DNA of 64,000 bases from Rubrobacter marinus (GTDB lineage: Bacteria > Actinomycetota > Rubrobacteria > Rubrobacterales > Rubrobacteraceae), in NCBI RefSeq assembly GCF_011492965.1, contig NZ_CP045121.1:124001-188000 (forward strand). The letters run 5' to 3'. The translations under genes were made by a program, and so were the position numbers. The notes beneath the pieces are model-generated. The model ran no database searches and had not been told where the DNA came from. It was given only the letters and a program-made list of their open reading frames with translations. Below, one piece after another: positions 17,141-25,264 of this stretch. Each line of letters starts with the position of its first letter. The first letter of the stretch is position 1.

Positions 17141-18841
17141 TTATGCCCCCTTTTCCGTGGCCGCCTCCAACGAGCGGATGCGGTTTATAGCCGCCGCCAC
17201 CTCCTGCGGTCGCGGGAGGCTCAATTCCCCGGGGTGACCCCGGAAGCTCCCCAGCGAATCCAGGCCGTTCTCGGCGACCGCGTCGAGCGCGCCCCGCACG
17301 ATCTCCGCCACGCCCCTGCTCCTGTTGCCGGCGGCGAACTCGCCGATGGCGCGCGCCACGGCCTCCGTCTGGCCCGCTTCGGCGAGCTGCTCCAGGTACG
17401 AGAGCTCCACCCGCTCGCGGCCGAGCTCGATCGTGTGCATCCCCTTGCCCCTCGCCGTCTCCCTCTTGCCGCGCCGGAGGTCTATGGAGGAGGCGCGCAC
17501 CCTCCGCCCCCTGGGGGCATGTACGTCGCCTGCGGAACCTCCCGGCGGCACCCGGGCCGGGAACGCATCGCGCACCTCCCGGGCGCGAGCCGTCGCGTCG
17601 CGCGCGAGGTAGTCCTCCATGAGAATCACGCGGTCCGCCACGTCCAGGTAGTCGCCGACCCCGCCGACGACCACGACTGTGGAGACGCCTAAAGAGTCGT
17701 AGAGGGGACGCACCAGGTCTATAAAGGGGCTTATGGGCTCCTTCTGCACGAGCTCCCTCATCCTCTCGTCCCGGATCATGAAGTTCGTGGCGCTCGTGTC
17801 CTCGTCGACGAGGAGGAGGGAGGTTCCTATCTCCAGGGCCTCCGCTATGTTCGCCGCCTGGGAGGTCGAGCCCGAGGCGTTCGGGGTCGAGAAGCTCGTC
17901 GTCGCCCGGCCGCCGGGGAGCGCCCCGATCATGCCCGAGATGTCCACCCCCGCCACGCTCCGCCCGTCCTCGGCCCTTATCTTCACCGCATCACGCCGCG
18001 CCACGACGAGCTCGCGCCCGTCCCCCGGAACGTGGTCGTACACCCCCCACGAGAGCGCCGAGAGCAGCGTGCTCTTGCCGTGAAAGCCGCCCCCCACGAC
18101 GAGCGTCACCCCCTCGGGGATGCCCATCCCCGAGACCTCGCCCCCGTTCGGCAAGGTCACGCTCACCCGGTACTCCTCCGGGCTGCGGAACGGCACCGCG
18201 CCCTCTCCCAGGGGCCGGTCGCTCGCCCCGCTCTCCCGCGGCAGCACCGCCCCGTTCGCAACGTACGCGACGAGCCCGAGCCCCGGCAGCTGCCTCCTCA
18301 GGTCGTCCGCGTCCTCGACGGTCTCGACGTGCCCCCGCGCCGCCCTCGAGTCCACGCCCTCCGGCAGCAGCGCCTCCCGCACCACCCTCGGCAGCTCCTC
18401 CAGGAGCATCGCCTCGGCGCCCCTCGCGTCCACGGACCTGCCGCGCGCCGGGAGCCCGACCGCCATCCGCGCCTCCACGTAGCCGTCCTCGACCACCATC
18501 GAGGAGCGCGGCAGCACGACCTGCGAGGGGCGCTGTATCTCCATGCGCCCGCTCCCGCCGGAGCCCCGGTTGCCCCTCACCGCCCGCCGCAAGGCCCTCT
18601 CCACCGCGCGCGTCAGAAAGTCCTCGAAGGCCACTCGTCGTGTCCCGTTGCCGAAGAGCGCCCCTTCGAAGCCGTTCTCCTTCGTTCGGACGCGGACGAG
18701 TGAGGGCGGGGCGAACGGGTCGCGCTGCACGCGATCGACGAACAGGGTGAAGGGGCCGAGGTCGTAGGAGCCCTGGAGGTCCTTGTATGCGCCGTAGCCC
18801 TTGCGGTCTATGCGTTGGAGGATGGATCTGAGGCGCTGCAT
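17141..18841 (-). CDS. Predicted ATPase of the ABC class (COG3044-like)
   Basis: 566 aa from ATG 18841, which has a GGGGAGAG ribosome site. The N-terminal half is family-specific (LQRIDRKGYGAYKDLQG, then EIQRPSQVVLPRSS). The nucleotide-binding part contains Walker A GGGFHGKSTLL (residues 250-260) and Walker B SLLLVDEDTSATNFMIRD, followed by VVVVGGVGDYLDVADRVI. No membrane segments exist, so it is a soluble ATPase unlike transport ABCs. The family is common in bacteria and archaea but its role is unknown. It sits at the end of the trpS - winged-helix - hydrolase series, with about 75 nt between it and the hydrolase stop. Confidence 0.88.
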   Translation of the reverse strand: MQRLRSILQRIDRKGYGAYKDLQGSYDLGPFTLFVDRVQRDPFAPPSLVRVRTKENGFEGALFGNGTRRVAFEDFLTRAVERALRRAVRGNRGSGGSGRMEIQRPSQVVLPRSSMVVEDGYVEARMAVGLPARGRSVDARGAEAMLLEELPRVVREALLPEGVDSRAARGHVETVEDADDLRRQLPGLGLVAYVANGAVLPRESGASDRPLGEGAVPFRSPEEYRVSVTLPNGGEVSGMGIPEGVTLVVGGGFHGKSTLLSALSWGVYDHVPGDGRELVVARRDAVKIRAEDGRSVAGVDISGMIGALPGGRATTSFSTPNASGSTSQAANIAEALEIGTSLLLVDEDTSATNFMIRDERMRELVQKEPISPFIDLVRPLYDSLGVSTVVVVGGVGDYLDVADRVILMEDYLARDATARAREVRDAFPARVPPGGSAGDVHAPRGRRVRASSIDLRRGKRETARGKGMHTIELGRERVELSYLEQLAEAGQTEAVARAIGEFAAGNRSRGVAEIVRGALDAVAENGLDSLGSFRGHPGELSLPRPQEVAAAINRIRSLEAATEKGA

Positions 18842-18914
18842 CTCTCCCCTATGGTCGGACGGCTTGCGTGAGCGCCCGGAGTATAGTCGCCCCTCCGGGC
18901 GCGCTCGGGGGCTC

Positions 18915-19629
18915 TCAGTAACCCCGAGCCGAGATCTCTTCGAGCCACCCGCGCATCGCGTCCGTAGTTTCTTCAGGACGCTCCAGCGTCGAGAGATGCC
19001 CGCAGCGGTCGATGAAGTGAAGACGTGCCCCGGTATCCCCTCGGCGAGCTCCTCGTGCAGGGGAGGGGGCGTGAGGGCGTCGTCCCGCCCGCACAAGACG
19101 AGGGTGGGGCAGGAGATGCCCGGGAGGACGCCGCGGCTGTCCGGGCGTCCGATGATCGCGCGCTCCTGCCTCTCGAACGCCTCCGGGCCCACGGAGAGGG
19201 CCATCCCCTCGACGGCCGAGACGACCTCCGGGTCGCCGACGCGCTCGGGGTGGACGATCCTCGGCAGAAGGGTGCGCCACACCTCGTCGAAGCGCCCGTC
19301 CCGCGCCACCTCGATGAGCGCGAGGCGGGTCTTCGTCTGCTCGGGGTATCCGGCCGCGCCGAGGTATCGAGCAGCGCGAGGCCGACCACGCGCTCCGGGG
19401 CCTGCCGCACGACCTCGAGGGCGACGTACCCGCCCATCGAGAGGCCCGCGAGCGCGAACCGCTCGGGCACCTCCTCGAGCACCGCGCCCGCCATCCCCCG
19501 CACGGAGTCGTGGCCGGTCACGCCGGGGACGAGTATGGGGTCCGCGAGGGCCGCGAGGCCCTCGGACTGGTGGTGCCACAACCGTTCGTCGCAGAGGAGG
19601 CCGGGGATCAGGACGAGCGCAGGCGCCAC
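18915..19629 (-). CDS. Alpha/beta hydrolase, two apparent 1-base deletions
   Basis: About 238 aa once repaired. Frame 1 holds LVLIPGLLCDERLW and the nucleophile elbow LAGLSMGGYVALEV (Ser in GLSMGG). Frame 2 holds the cap and ISCPTLVLCGRDDALTPPP with the catalytic Asp, and frame 3 holds LHFIDRCGHLSTLERPE with the catalytic His. The breaks are at about 19342 (missing C) and 19027-19031 (missing base in the C run). All three catalytic residues fall in the expected order. Likely an esterase or similar enzyme; the substrate is unknown. It starts 7 nt after the winged-helix gene, so they form an operon. Confidence 0.88.
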
Positions 19630-19636
19630 CCCGGCT

Positions 19637-19855
19637 TCACGCGTCCGTTCGGAGCTTGTAGAGGGGCTTGTCCGGACGGCCTTCTTCGCGCTCGACCTCT
19701 ACCGTGCCCTCGGCCTCCAGGGCGCCTAGAGTGTTCCGGACCTCGCGCTTGTCCTCGTTCAGGACGCGGCCCCAGTCGGTCGTGGAGTAGCGCACGCCTT
19801 GGGGGATGGAGGTGAGGACCTTGAGGATCTTGCCCTCGATCCGCTCCCTCCCCAC
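19637..19855 (-). CDS. Small winged-helix DNA-binding-like protein
   Basis: 72 aa. GTG 19855 overlaps the trpS stop codon in the arrangement TAGTG, implying translational coupling. The sequence IEGKILKVLTSIPQGVRYST, VLNEDKREVRNTLGALEAEG and VEREEGRPDKPLYKLRTD is a compact winged helix, with the wing rich in charged residues. It has no ligand or dimerisation domain. It could regulate its own operon or bind nucleic acid in another way. The family is not recognised. Confidence 0.72.
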   Translation of the reverse strand: MGRERIEGKILKVLTSIPQGVRYSTTDWGRVLNEDKREVRNTLGALEAEGTVEVEREEGRPDKPLYKLRTDA

Positions 19856-20850
19856 TAGTCCAGGCCCATCTTCGTCCGGGCGTCGCCGAGCGCCCGATGC
19901 GCCGCCCCGCGCGCCTTCTCGGCCCCGGCTTCGAGCAGGTCGTCGAGCTCCTTCGGCGCGTCGAGCAGCGCGAGCGCCCGCTCCCTGACGGGCGCGAGCG
20001 CCTCGACGACGGCCTCGGCGAGGTCCTTTTTGAGGTCGCCGTAGCCCCTGCCCTCGTACTCCCCCTCCAGCTCTGCGACGGTCCTGGAGGTGGTCGCGGC
20101 GTAGATGTCGAGGAGGTTGGTGATGGCGGGCTTGTCGGGGCTCGCGGTCACCTCGGAGCCCGAGTCGGTCTTGGCGCGCCGGATCTTGCGGCGTATAACG
20201 TCCGGCTCGTCGAGGATCGCGACGTAGGAGCCCTGCACGGGGGAGCTCTTGCTCATCTTGCTCGTCGGGTCGTCGAGCGCCATGACGCGCGCGCCGGTCT
20301 CCAGGATCATGGGCTCCGGCACGACGAAGGTCTCGCCGTGCTGGTTGTTGAAGCGCCTGGCGAGCGTGCGCGTGAGCTCGAGGTGCTGGCGCTGGTCCTC
20401 GCCGACGGGGACGAGGTGCGCGTTGTAGAGGAGGATGTCGGCGGCCATGAGGACCGGGTAGTCGTAGAGCCCGACGCTCGCCGACTCCGCCCCGCCCTTC
20501 TGCGCCTTGTCCTTGAACTGCGTCATCCTGGAGAGCTCGCCGAACCTCGCCACGCAGTTCAGGAGCCACGCGAGCTCCGCGTGCCCGGAGACCCTGCTCT
20601 GGCGGAAGACCACCGACTTCTCCGGGTCTATCCCCGAGGCGAGGTAGATCGCGGCGACCTCCCGGATCTTCTGCCGCAGCACCTTCGGGTCCTGCGGCAC
20701 CGTGATCGCGTGCAGGTCCACGATGCAGAAGTAGTTCTCGTACTCGTCCTGGAGGGCGACCCAGTTTTTCAGGGCCCCCAGGTAGTTGCCGAGGTGGAGG
20801 TTCCCGCTTGGCTGTATCCCGCTGAATACCCGCTGTTTCTTGCTAGTCAT
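19855..20850 (-). CDS. trpS: Tryptophanyl-tRNA synthetase
   Basis: 331 aa, full length class Ic synthetase that charges tRNA-Trp. The HIGH-equivalent is HLGN (residues 19-22) after FSGIQPSGNL, and the KMSKS loop is residues 198-202 in DDPTSKMSKSSP. Other family segments are GEDQRQHLELTR and RRAKTDSGSE. It is the first gene of a minus-strand cluster (winged helix, hydrolase, ABC-class ATPase). The ATG is 6 nt beyond a TAGAAT hexamer and has no Shine-Dalgarno site, so the transcript is probably leaderless. No T-box leader fits in that space. Confidence 0.97.
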   Translation of the reverse strand: MTSKKQRVFSGIQPSGNLHLGNYLGALKNWVALQDEYENYFCIVDLHAITVPQDPKVLRQKIREVAAIYLASGIDPEKSVVFRQSRVSGHAELAWLLNCVARFGELSRMTQFKDKAQKGGAESASVGLYDYPVLMAADILLYNAHLVPVGEDQRQHLELTRTLARRFNNQHGETFVVPEPMILETGARVMALDDPTSKMSKSSPVQGSYVAILDEPDVIRRKIRRAKTDSGSEVTASPDKPAITNLLDIYAATTSRTVAELEGEYEGRGYGDLKKDLAEAVVEALAPVRERALALLDAPKELDDLLEAGAEKARGAAHRALGDARTKMGLD

Positions 20851-20856
20851 GGGCCT

Positions 20857-20862
20857 ATTCTA
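20857..20862 (-). promoter_or_regulatory. Candidate -10 box of trpS (leaderless)
   Basis: TAGAAT on the minus strand, ending 6 nt before the ATG at 20850. No convincing -35 was found at 16-18 nt. The same -10 sequence at almost the same distance precedes mutS. Confidence 0.45.
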
Positions 20863-20924
20863 GCCGACGGTTCAAGGGCGATCTCCGGTCGCGGGGGGCA
20901 GGTCTAGCGGCCGGACCTCGACCA

Positions 20925-20933
20925 TGGTACAGT
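20925..20933 (+). promoter_or_regulatory. Extended -10 promoter upstream of the terC leader
   Basis: TGGTACAGT, an extended -10 (TGn then TACAGT). Transcription would start near 20940, directly before the structured leader of terC. No clear -35 is visible, which is usual for extended -10 promoters. Confidence 0.4.
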
Positions 20934-20944
20934 TGGAAAAACCC

Positions 20945-21060
20945 CCGGAGGGGAGTATCCTTCGTGCCTCCATCGTCAGTACGGCGAAAGCCCGGTGGAG
21001 CACGCCCGACACGGGCGGGAGAGACTTCCGGCTTGTAGAGCGACGAGCCGAAGGAGTCCA
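20945..21060 (+). ncRNA. Probable yybP-ykoY-type (Mn2+) riboswitch leader of terC
   Basis: The leader holds three short blocks resembling the conserved loops of yybP-ykoY RNAs: GGGGAGTA (20950-20957), CGTCAGTAC (20974-20982) and CCGGCTT (21028-21034). Strong helices lie between them: 20963-20975 with 20992-21004 (closing an inner GGC-GAAA-GCC hairpin), 21003-21008 with 21012-21017, and an imperfect stem from 21022 to 21059. The downstream gene is TerC/Alx, the classical target of this Mn2+ sensor. A closing P1 helix was not resolved, so the assignment is probable and not certain. Confidence 0.55.
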
Positions 21061-21151
21061 GCGTGCCTGTACCAGTTCTCGAACCTACGACCGTAGCGGC
21101 GCGTTTCGTTTGCGTTCCGCAGAGCCCTTCCCGCGCGAGGGGGGTGCTCTC

Positions 21152-22117
21152 GTGACCGAGTTTCCCGTCTGGGCGTGGGTAGGCTTCACCGGTCTGATCG
21201 CGGCTCTGCTGGTCCTCGACCTGCTCGTGTTCGGGCGGGGGAGCCGCGAGATCTCCTTCCGCCGGGCGACGGTGTTGAGCGGCGTGTGGATAGGGCTCGC
21301 GCTGCTCTTCGGCGTCGCGGTCTTCGCCGTCGCCGGGCCCGAGCGCGGCGGCGAGTACCTCGCGGGGTACGTGATCGAGAAGAGCCTCTCCGTCGACAAC
21401 GTCTTCGTCTTCGCCCTGATCTTCTCCTTCTTCGCGGTCCCCGCCCGCTACCAGTACCGCGTCTTGCTGTGGGGGATCGTCGGCGCCCTGATCCTGCGCG
21501 GCATCTTCGTCCTCGTCGGGGCGGAGCTTCTGGACCGCTACGATTGGATGGTCTACGTCTTCGGGGTCTTCTTGATCTACACGGGCATCAGGATGGCGTT
21601 CCACAGCGGCGCCGAGGTCCACCCCGAGAGGAACCCGGTCCTCCGCCTCGTGCGGCGCGTCGTCCCCGTGACTCGGGACTTCGAGGGCGAGAAGTTCTTT
21701 GTCCGCCGCGCGGGGAAGCTTCTTGCCACCCCGCTGTTCGCGGTCATCGTGGTGATCGGGACGACCGACGTGATCTTCGCCGTGGACTCCATACCGGCGA
21801 TCTTCGCCATAACGTCGAGCCCGTTTATCGTGTGGAGCGCGAACGCCTTCGCGGTCCTGGGCCTGAGGCCGCTCTACTTCATGCTCGCCGGGATGATGGA
21901 CCGCTTCGTCTACCTCCAGACCGGCCTCGCGGTCGTCCTAGTCTTCGTCGGCGCGAAGTTCATCTACGGGGGCCTCTTTGGCAAGGTGCCGATCTGGATC
22001 TCCCTCCCCTTTATCGCCATCGTCGTGACCGCCTCCATCGTCGCCTCCCTGTACAAGACGCGGAGCGTGGACCACGACGCTCGTCGTCCGGGGGCCGGAA
22101 CCGGACTCCCCCGGTAA
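21152..22117 (+). CDS. TerC/Alx-family membrane protein (probable Mn2+ exporter)
   Basis: 321 aa from GTG 21152, behind a G-rich ribosome site. It has about nine membrane helices. Family signatures are GYVIEKSLSVDNVFVFALIF (acidic SVDN motif) and VIGTTDVIFAVDSIPAIFAI (second acidic FAVDSIP motif), followed by FAVLGLRPLYFMLAGMMDR. Relatives Alx (Escherichia coli) and YceF/YkoY (Bacillus) take part in manganese efflux and help metalate exported enzymes. The candidate riboswitch in the leader supports Mn2+ control. The N-terminal extension seen upstream in frame is leader RNA and not protein. Confidence 0.9.
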   Translation: MTEFPVWAWVGFTGLIAALLVLDLLVFGRGSREISFRRATVLSGVWIGLALLFGVAVFAVAGPERGGEYLAGYVIEKSLSVDNVFVFALIFSFFAVPARYQYRVLLWGIVGALILRGIFVLVGAELLDRYDWMVYVFGVFLIYTGIRMAFHSGAEVHPERNPVLRLVRRVVPVTRDFEGEKFFVRRAGKLLATPLFAVIVVIGTTDVIFAVDSIPAIFAITSSPFIVWSANAFAVLGLRPLYFMLAGMMDRFVYLQTGLAVVLVFVGAKFIYGGLFGKVPIWISLPFIAIVVTASIVASLYKTRSVDHDARRPGAGTGLPR

Positions 22118-22393
22118 GCGACGACACGCCGAACGAGCCGGTAGTCCATACATCCGGCGGACCTCGGTATCTGTCGGGCGAATGCCGGAGGCATAGGGCC
22201 GGGAACGACGCGGGGCCCACCCCCGGTCAGACTGCTTACTGCGTAATCGGTGCGCGATCGCCAGCTACATTGTTGCTATTGTTACCAAAGAACGGCCTCT
22301 TTTGTAACCCTCCTGTTATGCGACCCCAGCATAGTGGTTTCCAAGGGCGCCGCTGGAGGCGCGAAGAGCGGGGGGAAGAAGGAGGCGATGGGG
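22118..22393. other. Intergenic region before the LPSTG protein
   Basis: 276 bases without a protein-like frame. The part from 22255 to 22320 is unusually AT-rich for this genome (GTTGCTATTGTTACC and neighbours), so a promoter is likely here, but no clear -35/-10 pair was fixed. Confidence 0.35.
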
Positions 22394-23557
22394 ATGGCGA
22401 AGAGGTTGGCGGCACTGGTGGCGGCGCTGGCGTTGATGCTCGTGGCGGCGGTTCCGGCGCTTGCGCAGGAGGGGCAGGCCGCGGCGACGGGTGTGCTCGT
22501 GGACGGGCTCCCGCAGGACGTCGGGGGCTTCGGCACCCACTCGATCTCCGACGAGGCGACGGGCACGCTCTACGCGCTGCGCAGTGCGGGCGCGGACCTC
22601 GACTCCTACGCTGGACAGAGGGTGACGGTCTACGGCGCGCTGACGCCGGGCGAGGATGGCTCGGGCGAGGGGGACTTCGGGGCAGGCGGCACCCTGCCCT
22701 CCATAGACGTCACGCGGATCGAGCCGGCGGGAGATCCCGCGGACGACGGGGAGATCACGGCGACGTTCGAGCTCGCCGTGGAGGGCGAGCCCCCCACGGG
22801 CACGGCGTTCTTCGCCGGCGCCTCCCAGCAGGTGGCGGCGCTCGAAGATCCCGACGGCGACGGTACCTACGAGGGCGCCCTGACCCTCCCCGAAGGCTTC
22901 TACGACCTCGGCCCCTTCCCGGTGCCGGTGGCGATGCTGGCGGGCACGCCCGAGGTCCCGAACCAGCAGACCATAGAGTACTTCGGCGAGGTCGTGCTTG
23001 AGGACGGGGACCACTTCTCGGCGGACTACTCCTTCGACGGCCCCGCTCCGGGTAGCAGCGCCACGTTCGCCTACGAGCTCGCCGTCGATTGCGAGCCCCC
23101 CGAGGGCGCCGAGTTCCTCGGCCTCACCGCCACCGAGAGCCTCGTCACCACGCCTCTTACCGATCCCGACGGCGACGGCGTCTACACCGGCAGCCAGACC
23201 GTGCCGAGGTTCGCGCCCGGCGGCCCCGGGGAGCCGATCGAGATCTCGCCGGTCCGCATCGTTCAGGGTCCCCCGACGGCGACCGGCCCCCTGGGCCCCG
23301 AGTACCGCGTGATCGAGGACTTCGGCGCGGTTACGGCCGAGGACAGGACCCTCTCGGCGAGCGTCTCCTTCTGCGACGGCGGCGGCCCGGACGGCGGCGG
23401 TACGACGGGCGGCCCCGTGGTCAGCGGCGACACCGGGGGCATCGTTCCCTCGTTGCCGAAGGTCCTCCCCTCGACGGGTGGCCTACTCCCGATCGCTTGC
23501 CTCGTCGGCCTCGTCCTCGTCGCCGGCGGCCTGATGAACCGTAGGCGCAACCGTTAG
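22394..23557 (+). CDS. LPSTG-anchored surface protein with repeated beta domains
   Basis: 387 aa from ATG 22394, preferred over ATG 22388 because AAGGAGG then lies about 8 nt upstream. The signal peptide is MAKRLAALVAALALMLVAAV with cleavage near ALA-QE. Residues 25-95 form a domain like DUF5818 (DEATGTLYALRSAG, GQRVTVYGALTPGE). Two related beta-sandwich repeats follow (TFELAVEGEPPTGTAFFAG and TFAYELAVDCEPPEGAEFLG), each with an aspartate-rich DPDGDG turn that may bind Ca2+. A Gly/Thr linker leads to the sorting signal LPSTG (358-362), a hydrophobic helix and the tail NRRRNR. It is probably wall-anchored by a sortase located elsewhere. Confidence 0.85.
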   Translation: MAKRLAALVAALALMLVAAVPALAQEGQAAATGVLVDGLPQDVGGFGTHSISDEATGTLYALRSAGADLDSYAGQRVTVYGALTPGEDGSGEGDFGAGGTLPSIDVTRIEPAGDPADDGEITATFELAVEGEPPTGTAFFAGASQQVAALEDPDGDGTYEGALTLPEGFYDLGPFPVPVAMLAGTPEVPNQQTIEYFGEVVLEDGDHFSADYSFDGPAPGSSATFAYELAVDCEPPEGAEFLGLTATESLVTTPLTDPDGDGVYTGSQTVPRFAPGGPGEPIEISPVRIVQGPPTATGPLGPEYRVIEDFGAVTAEDRTLSASVSFCDGGGPDGGGTTGGPVVSGDTGGIVPSLPKVLPSTGGLLPIACLVGLVLVAGGLMNRRRNR

Positions 23558-23569
23558 AGAGAAGCGAGC

Positions 23570-23599
23570 AAGGGGGCCCGGTCGAACCGGGCCCCCCTT
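23570..23599 (+). terminator. Strong hairpin terminator after the LPSTG gene
   Basis: AAGGGGGCCCGGT pairs with ACCGGGCCCCCCTT around CGA. It is followed by GTGTT, so the U tract is short. It ends the plus-strand gene before the minus-strand SDR gene. Confidence 0.8.
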
Positions 23600-23702
23600 G
23601 TGTTGCGCAAAACTCCTGCTGCCCGCGTTGCTGCGTCCGTCAGGCGAGCATGCAGATCGACCGGATGTGCGGACCCTCTTCGGAGGGTTCGCTCTTTGCG
23701 TG

Positions 23703-24454
23703 CTACGCGTCCCTCTCGAACAGCGCGACGCCGCCCTGGCGGATCGGCTTTACGTCTATCCGGTCGATGTTGACGTGCGGGGGCAGCGTGACGGCCCACC
23801 GGACGCACTCGGCGACGTCCTCGGCGGTGAGCGGCGTTATCCCCTTGTACGGCCGCTCGGCCTTCTCCTCGTCCCCCCCGAAGCGCACGAGCCCGAACTC
23901 GGTGCGGACGGCCCCCGGCATGACCTCCGTTACCCGCACGTCCTCGCCGAGAAGCTCCAACCTCAGGTTGTGCGTGAGGGCGTGGGCCCCGAACTTGGCG
24001 GCGTTGTAGCCGCCCCGCCGGGGTAGGACTCGACCCCCGCGGCGGAGCCCATGATCACGACGTGCCCGCCCCCCAGGGCCCGCATCTGCGGCAGCATCGC
24101 CCGCGTCATCAGCCCGATGGAGAGGACGTTCGCCTCCCACATCCAGCGCCAGTCGTCCTCGTCCATCTCCGCGACCGGCGCGAGCCCCTTGGCCCCCCGG
24201 CGTTGTTGACGAGCACCGACGCCCCGCCCAACTCCTCCGTCCACCCCGCAAACTCCGCCACGGAGCCCCGGTCCGTCACGTCGAGGTGCTTCGCGTGCCC
24301 CCGAGCTCCCTGGCCAGCGCCTCGATCCTCTCCTCGCGCCTCGCCCGAGGGCGACCGCGAAGCCCGCCCCCGCCAGCGCCCGAGCCGTCGCCGCCCCGAT
24401 GCCCGACGACGCCCCCGTGATCACGGCGAGACGCGTGCCGTTCCCTTCCGTCAT
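23703..24454 (-). CDS. Short-chain dehydrogenase/reductase, four apparent 1-base deletions
   Basis: About 250 aa when repaired. The pieces in order are VITGASSGIGAATARAL (cofactor-binding glycines), ARREERIEALARELGG, HAKHLDVTD, VLVNNAGG, the Ser-bearing IMGSAAGVESYPGG, the catalytic YNAAKFGAHALT (Tyr and Lys), and RVTEVMPGAVRTEF. Breaks lie in G runs (minus strand) at about 24344-24346, 24298-24302, 24193-24198 and 24013-24016. Each is healed by adding one base. All catalytic residues are present, so the gene is probably intact in the organism. Its ATG overlaps the iclR-type stop, so the two are coupled. Confidence 0.85.
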
Positions 24455-25208
24455 TCGTTCCCCCCGTTCGTGCGTTGCCCAGAGCTTCCTCTATCTTACG
24501 CGCGGCCTCCACCACTTCGGCGGCGAGACGCTCGCCGGGGCTCTCCCCGAGGCGGGCGATGGGGCCGCTCGCGCTCACCGCCGCCCTCACCCTGCCGGCC
24601 TCGTCGAAGACGGGCGCGCTCACGCTCGCCACCCCCTCCTCGCGCTCGGCGACGCTCTCCGCCCAGCCCCGCCGCCTGACGCCCTCCAATATGGAGGGCT
24701 CCGGCCCTCCCGAGAACCCCTCCCGGTCCTCCGCCCACGCGAGCAGGACCTTCCCCGCCGATCCCCGCACGAGCGGCAACACCGCGCCGACCGGCACGGT
24801 GGTCTTGAGCCCCGTCGCCCGCTCGGCGGTCGCCACGCAGACCCGGGCGTCCCCCTCCCTGACGTAGAACTGCGTGCTCTCGCCCGTCGCGTCCCGCAGA
24901 GCCGTCAGCGCCGGACGCGCCGCCCCCACGAGGCCAGCCCCCGCCGCAACCTCGTTCCCCCAGCCGAGCAGGCGCATCCCGAGGGCGTAACGCCCCTCGC
25001 TGCGCGCCACGAGGTGGTGCGCCTCCAGCGCCGACAAGAGACGGTGCGCCGTCGGCCGCGCGAGCCCCGTCCCCTCGACCACCCCCGCGAGCGAAGCCGG
25101 ACCGTCCGTCGCGAGATACGACAGGATCCCCACGGCCTTGTCCAGCACCCCGACCCCGCTCGTCGCCTCTCCCTTGTCCGCGCGCCCGATGCGTTCTATA
25201 CTGCTCAT
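24451..25208 (-). CDS. IclR-family transcriptional regulator, one apparent 1-base deletion at the end
   Basis: About 252 aa from ATG 25208. The N-terminal winged helix contains GVGVLDKAVGILSYL, GLARPTAHRLLSALEAH and RYALGMRLLGWG. The C-terminal effector-binding domain has TQFYVREGDARVCVATAERA, LPLVRGSAGKVLLAW and SAPVFDEAGRVRAAVSASG. As given, the frame runs on into the SDR gene. One extra C in the run at 24460-24465 would give a TGA at 24451-24453, overlapping the SDR ATG as ATGA, the usual coupling. It likely senses a small organic acid and controls itself, the SDR and perhaps the divergent methyltransferases. Confidence 0.88.
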
Positions 25209-25217
25209 ATCTTGGAT

Positions 25218-25246
25218 AGTATATCTCACATACTGAGACAAAGTAA
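25218..25246 (-). promoter_or_regulatory. Promoter and operator of the iclR-type gene
   Basis: On the minus strand TTACTT (25241-25246), a 17-nt spacer and TATACT (25218-25223). The ATG at 25208 is 9 nt beyond, so the mRNA is probably leaderless. An inverted repeat AGTAT-N7-ATACT (25218-25234) covers the -10 box and lies between the divergent genes, a natural place for IclR autorepression. Confidence 0.55.
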
Positions 25247-25264
25247 GAGGGGCTCCGGTTGACG

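Noticed and set aside
17141..19579. An 812-residue hydrolase-ATPase fusion
   Set aside because: The ATPase has its own ATG with a good ribosome site at 18841, and the hydrolase ends at 18915 in another frame. The apparent fusion comes from the frame changes inside the hydrolase.
24276..25241. An IclR protein fused to part of a dehydrogenase
   Set aside because: One missing base in a C run at 24460-24465 hides the stop codon; with it restored the genes overlap by ATGA.
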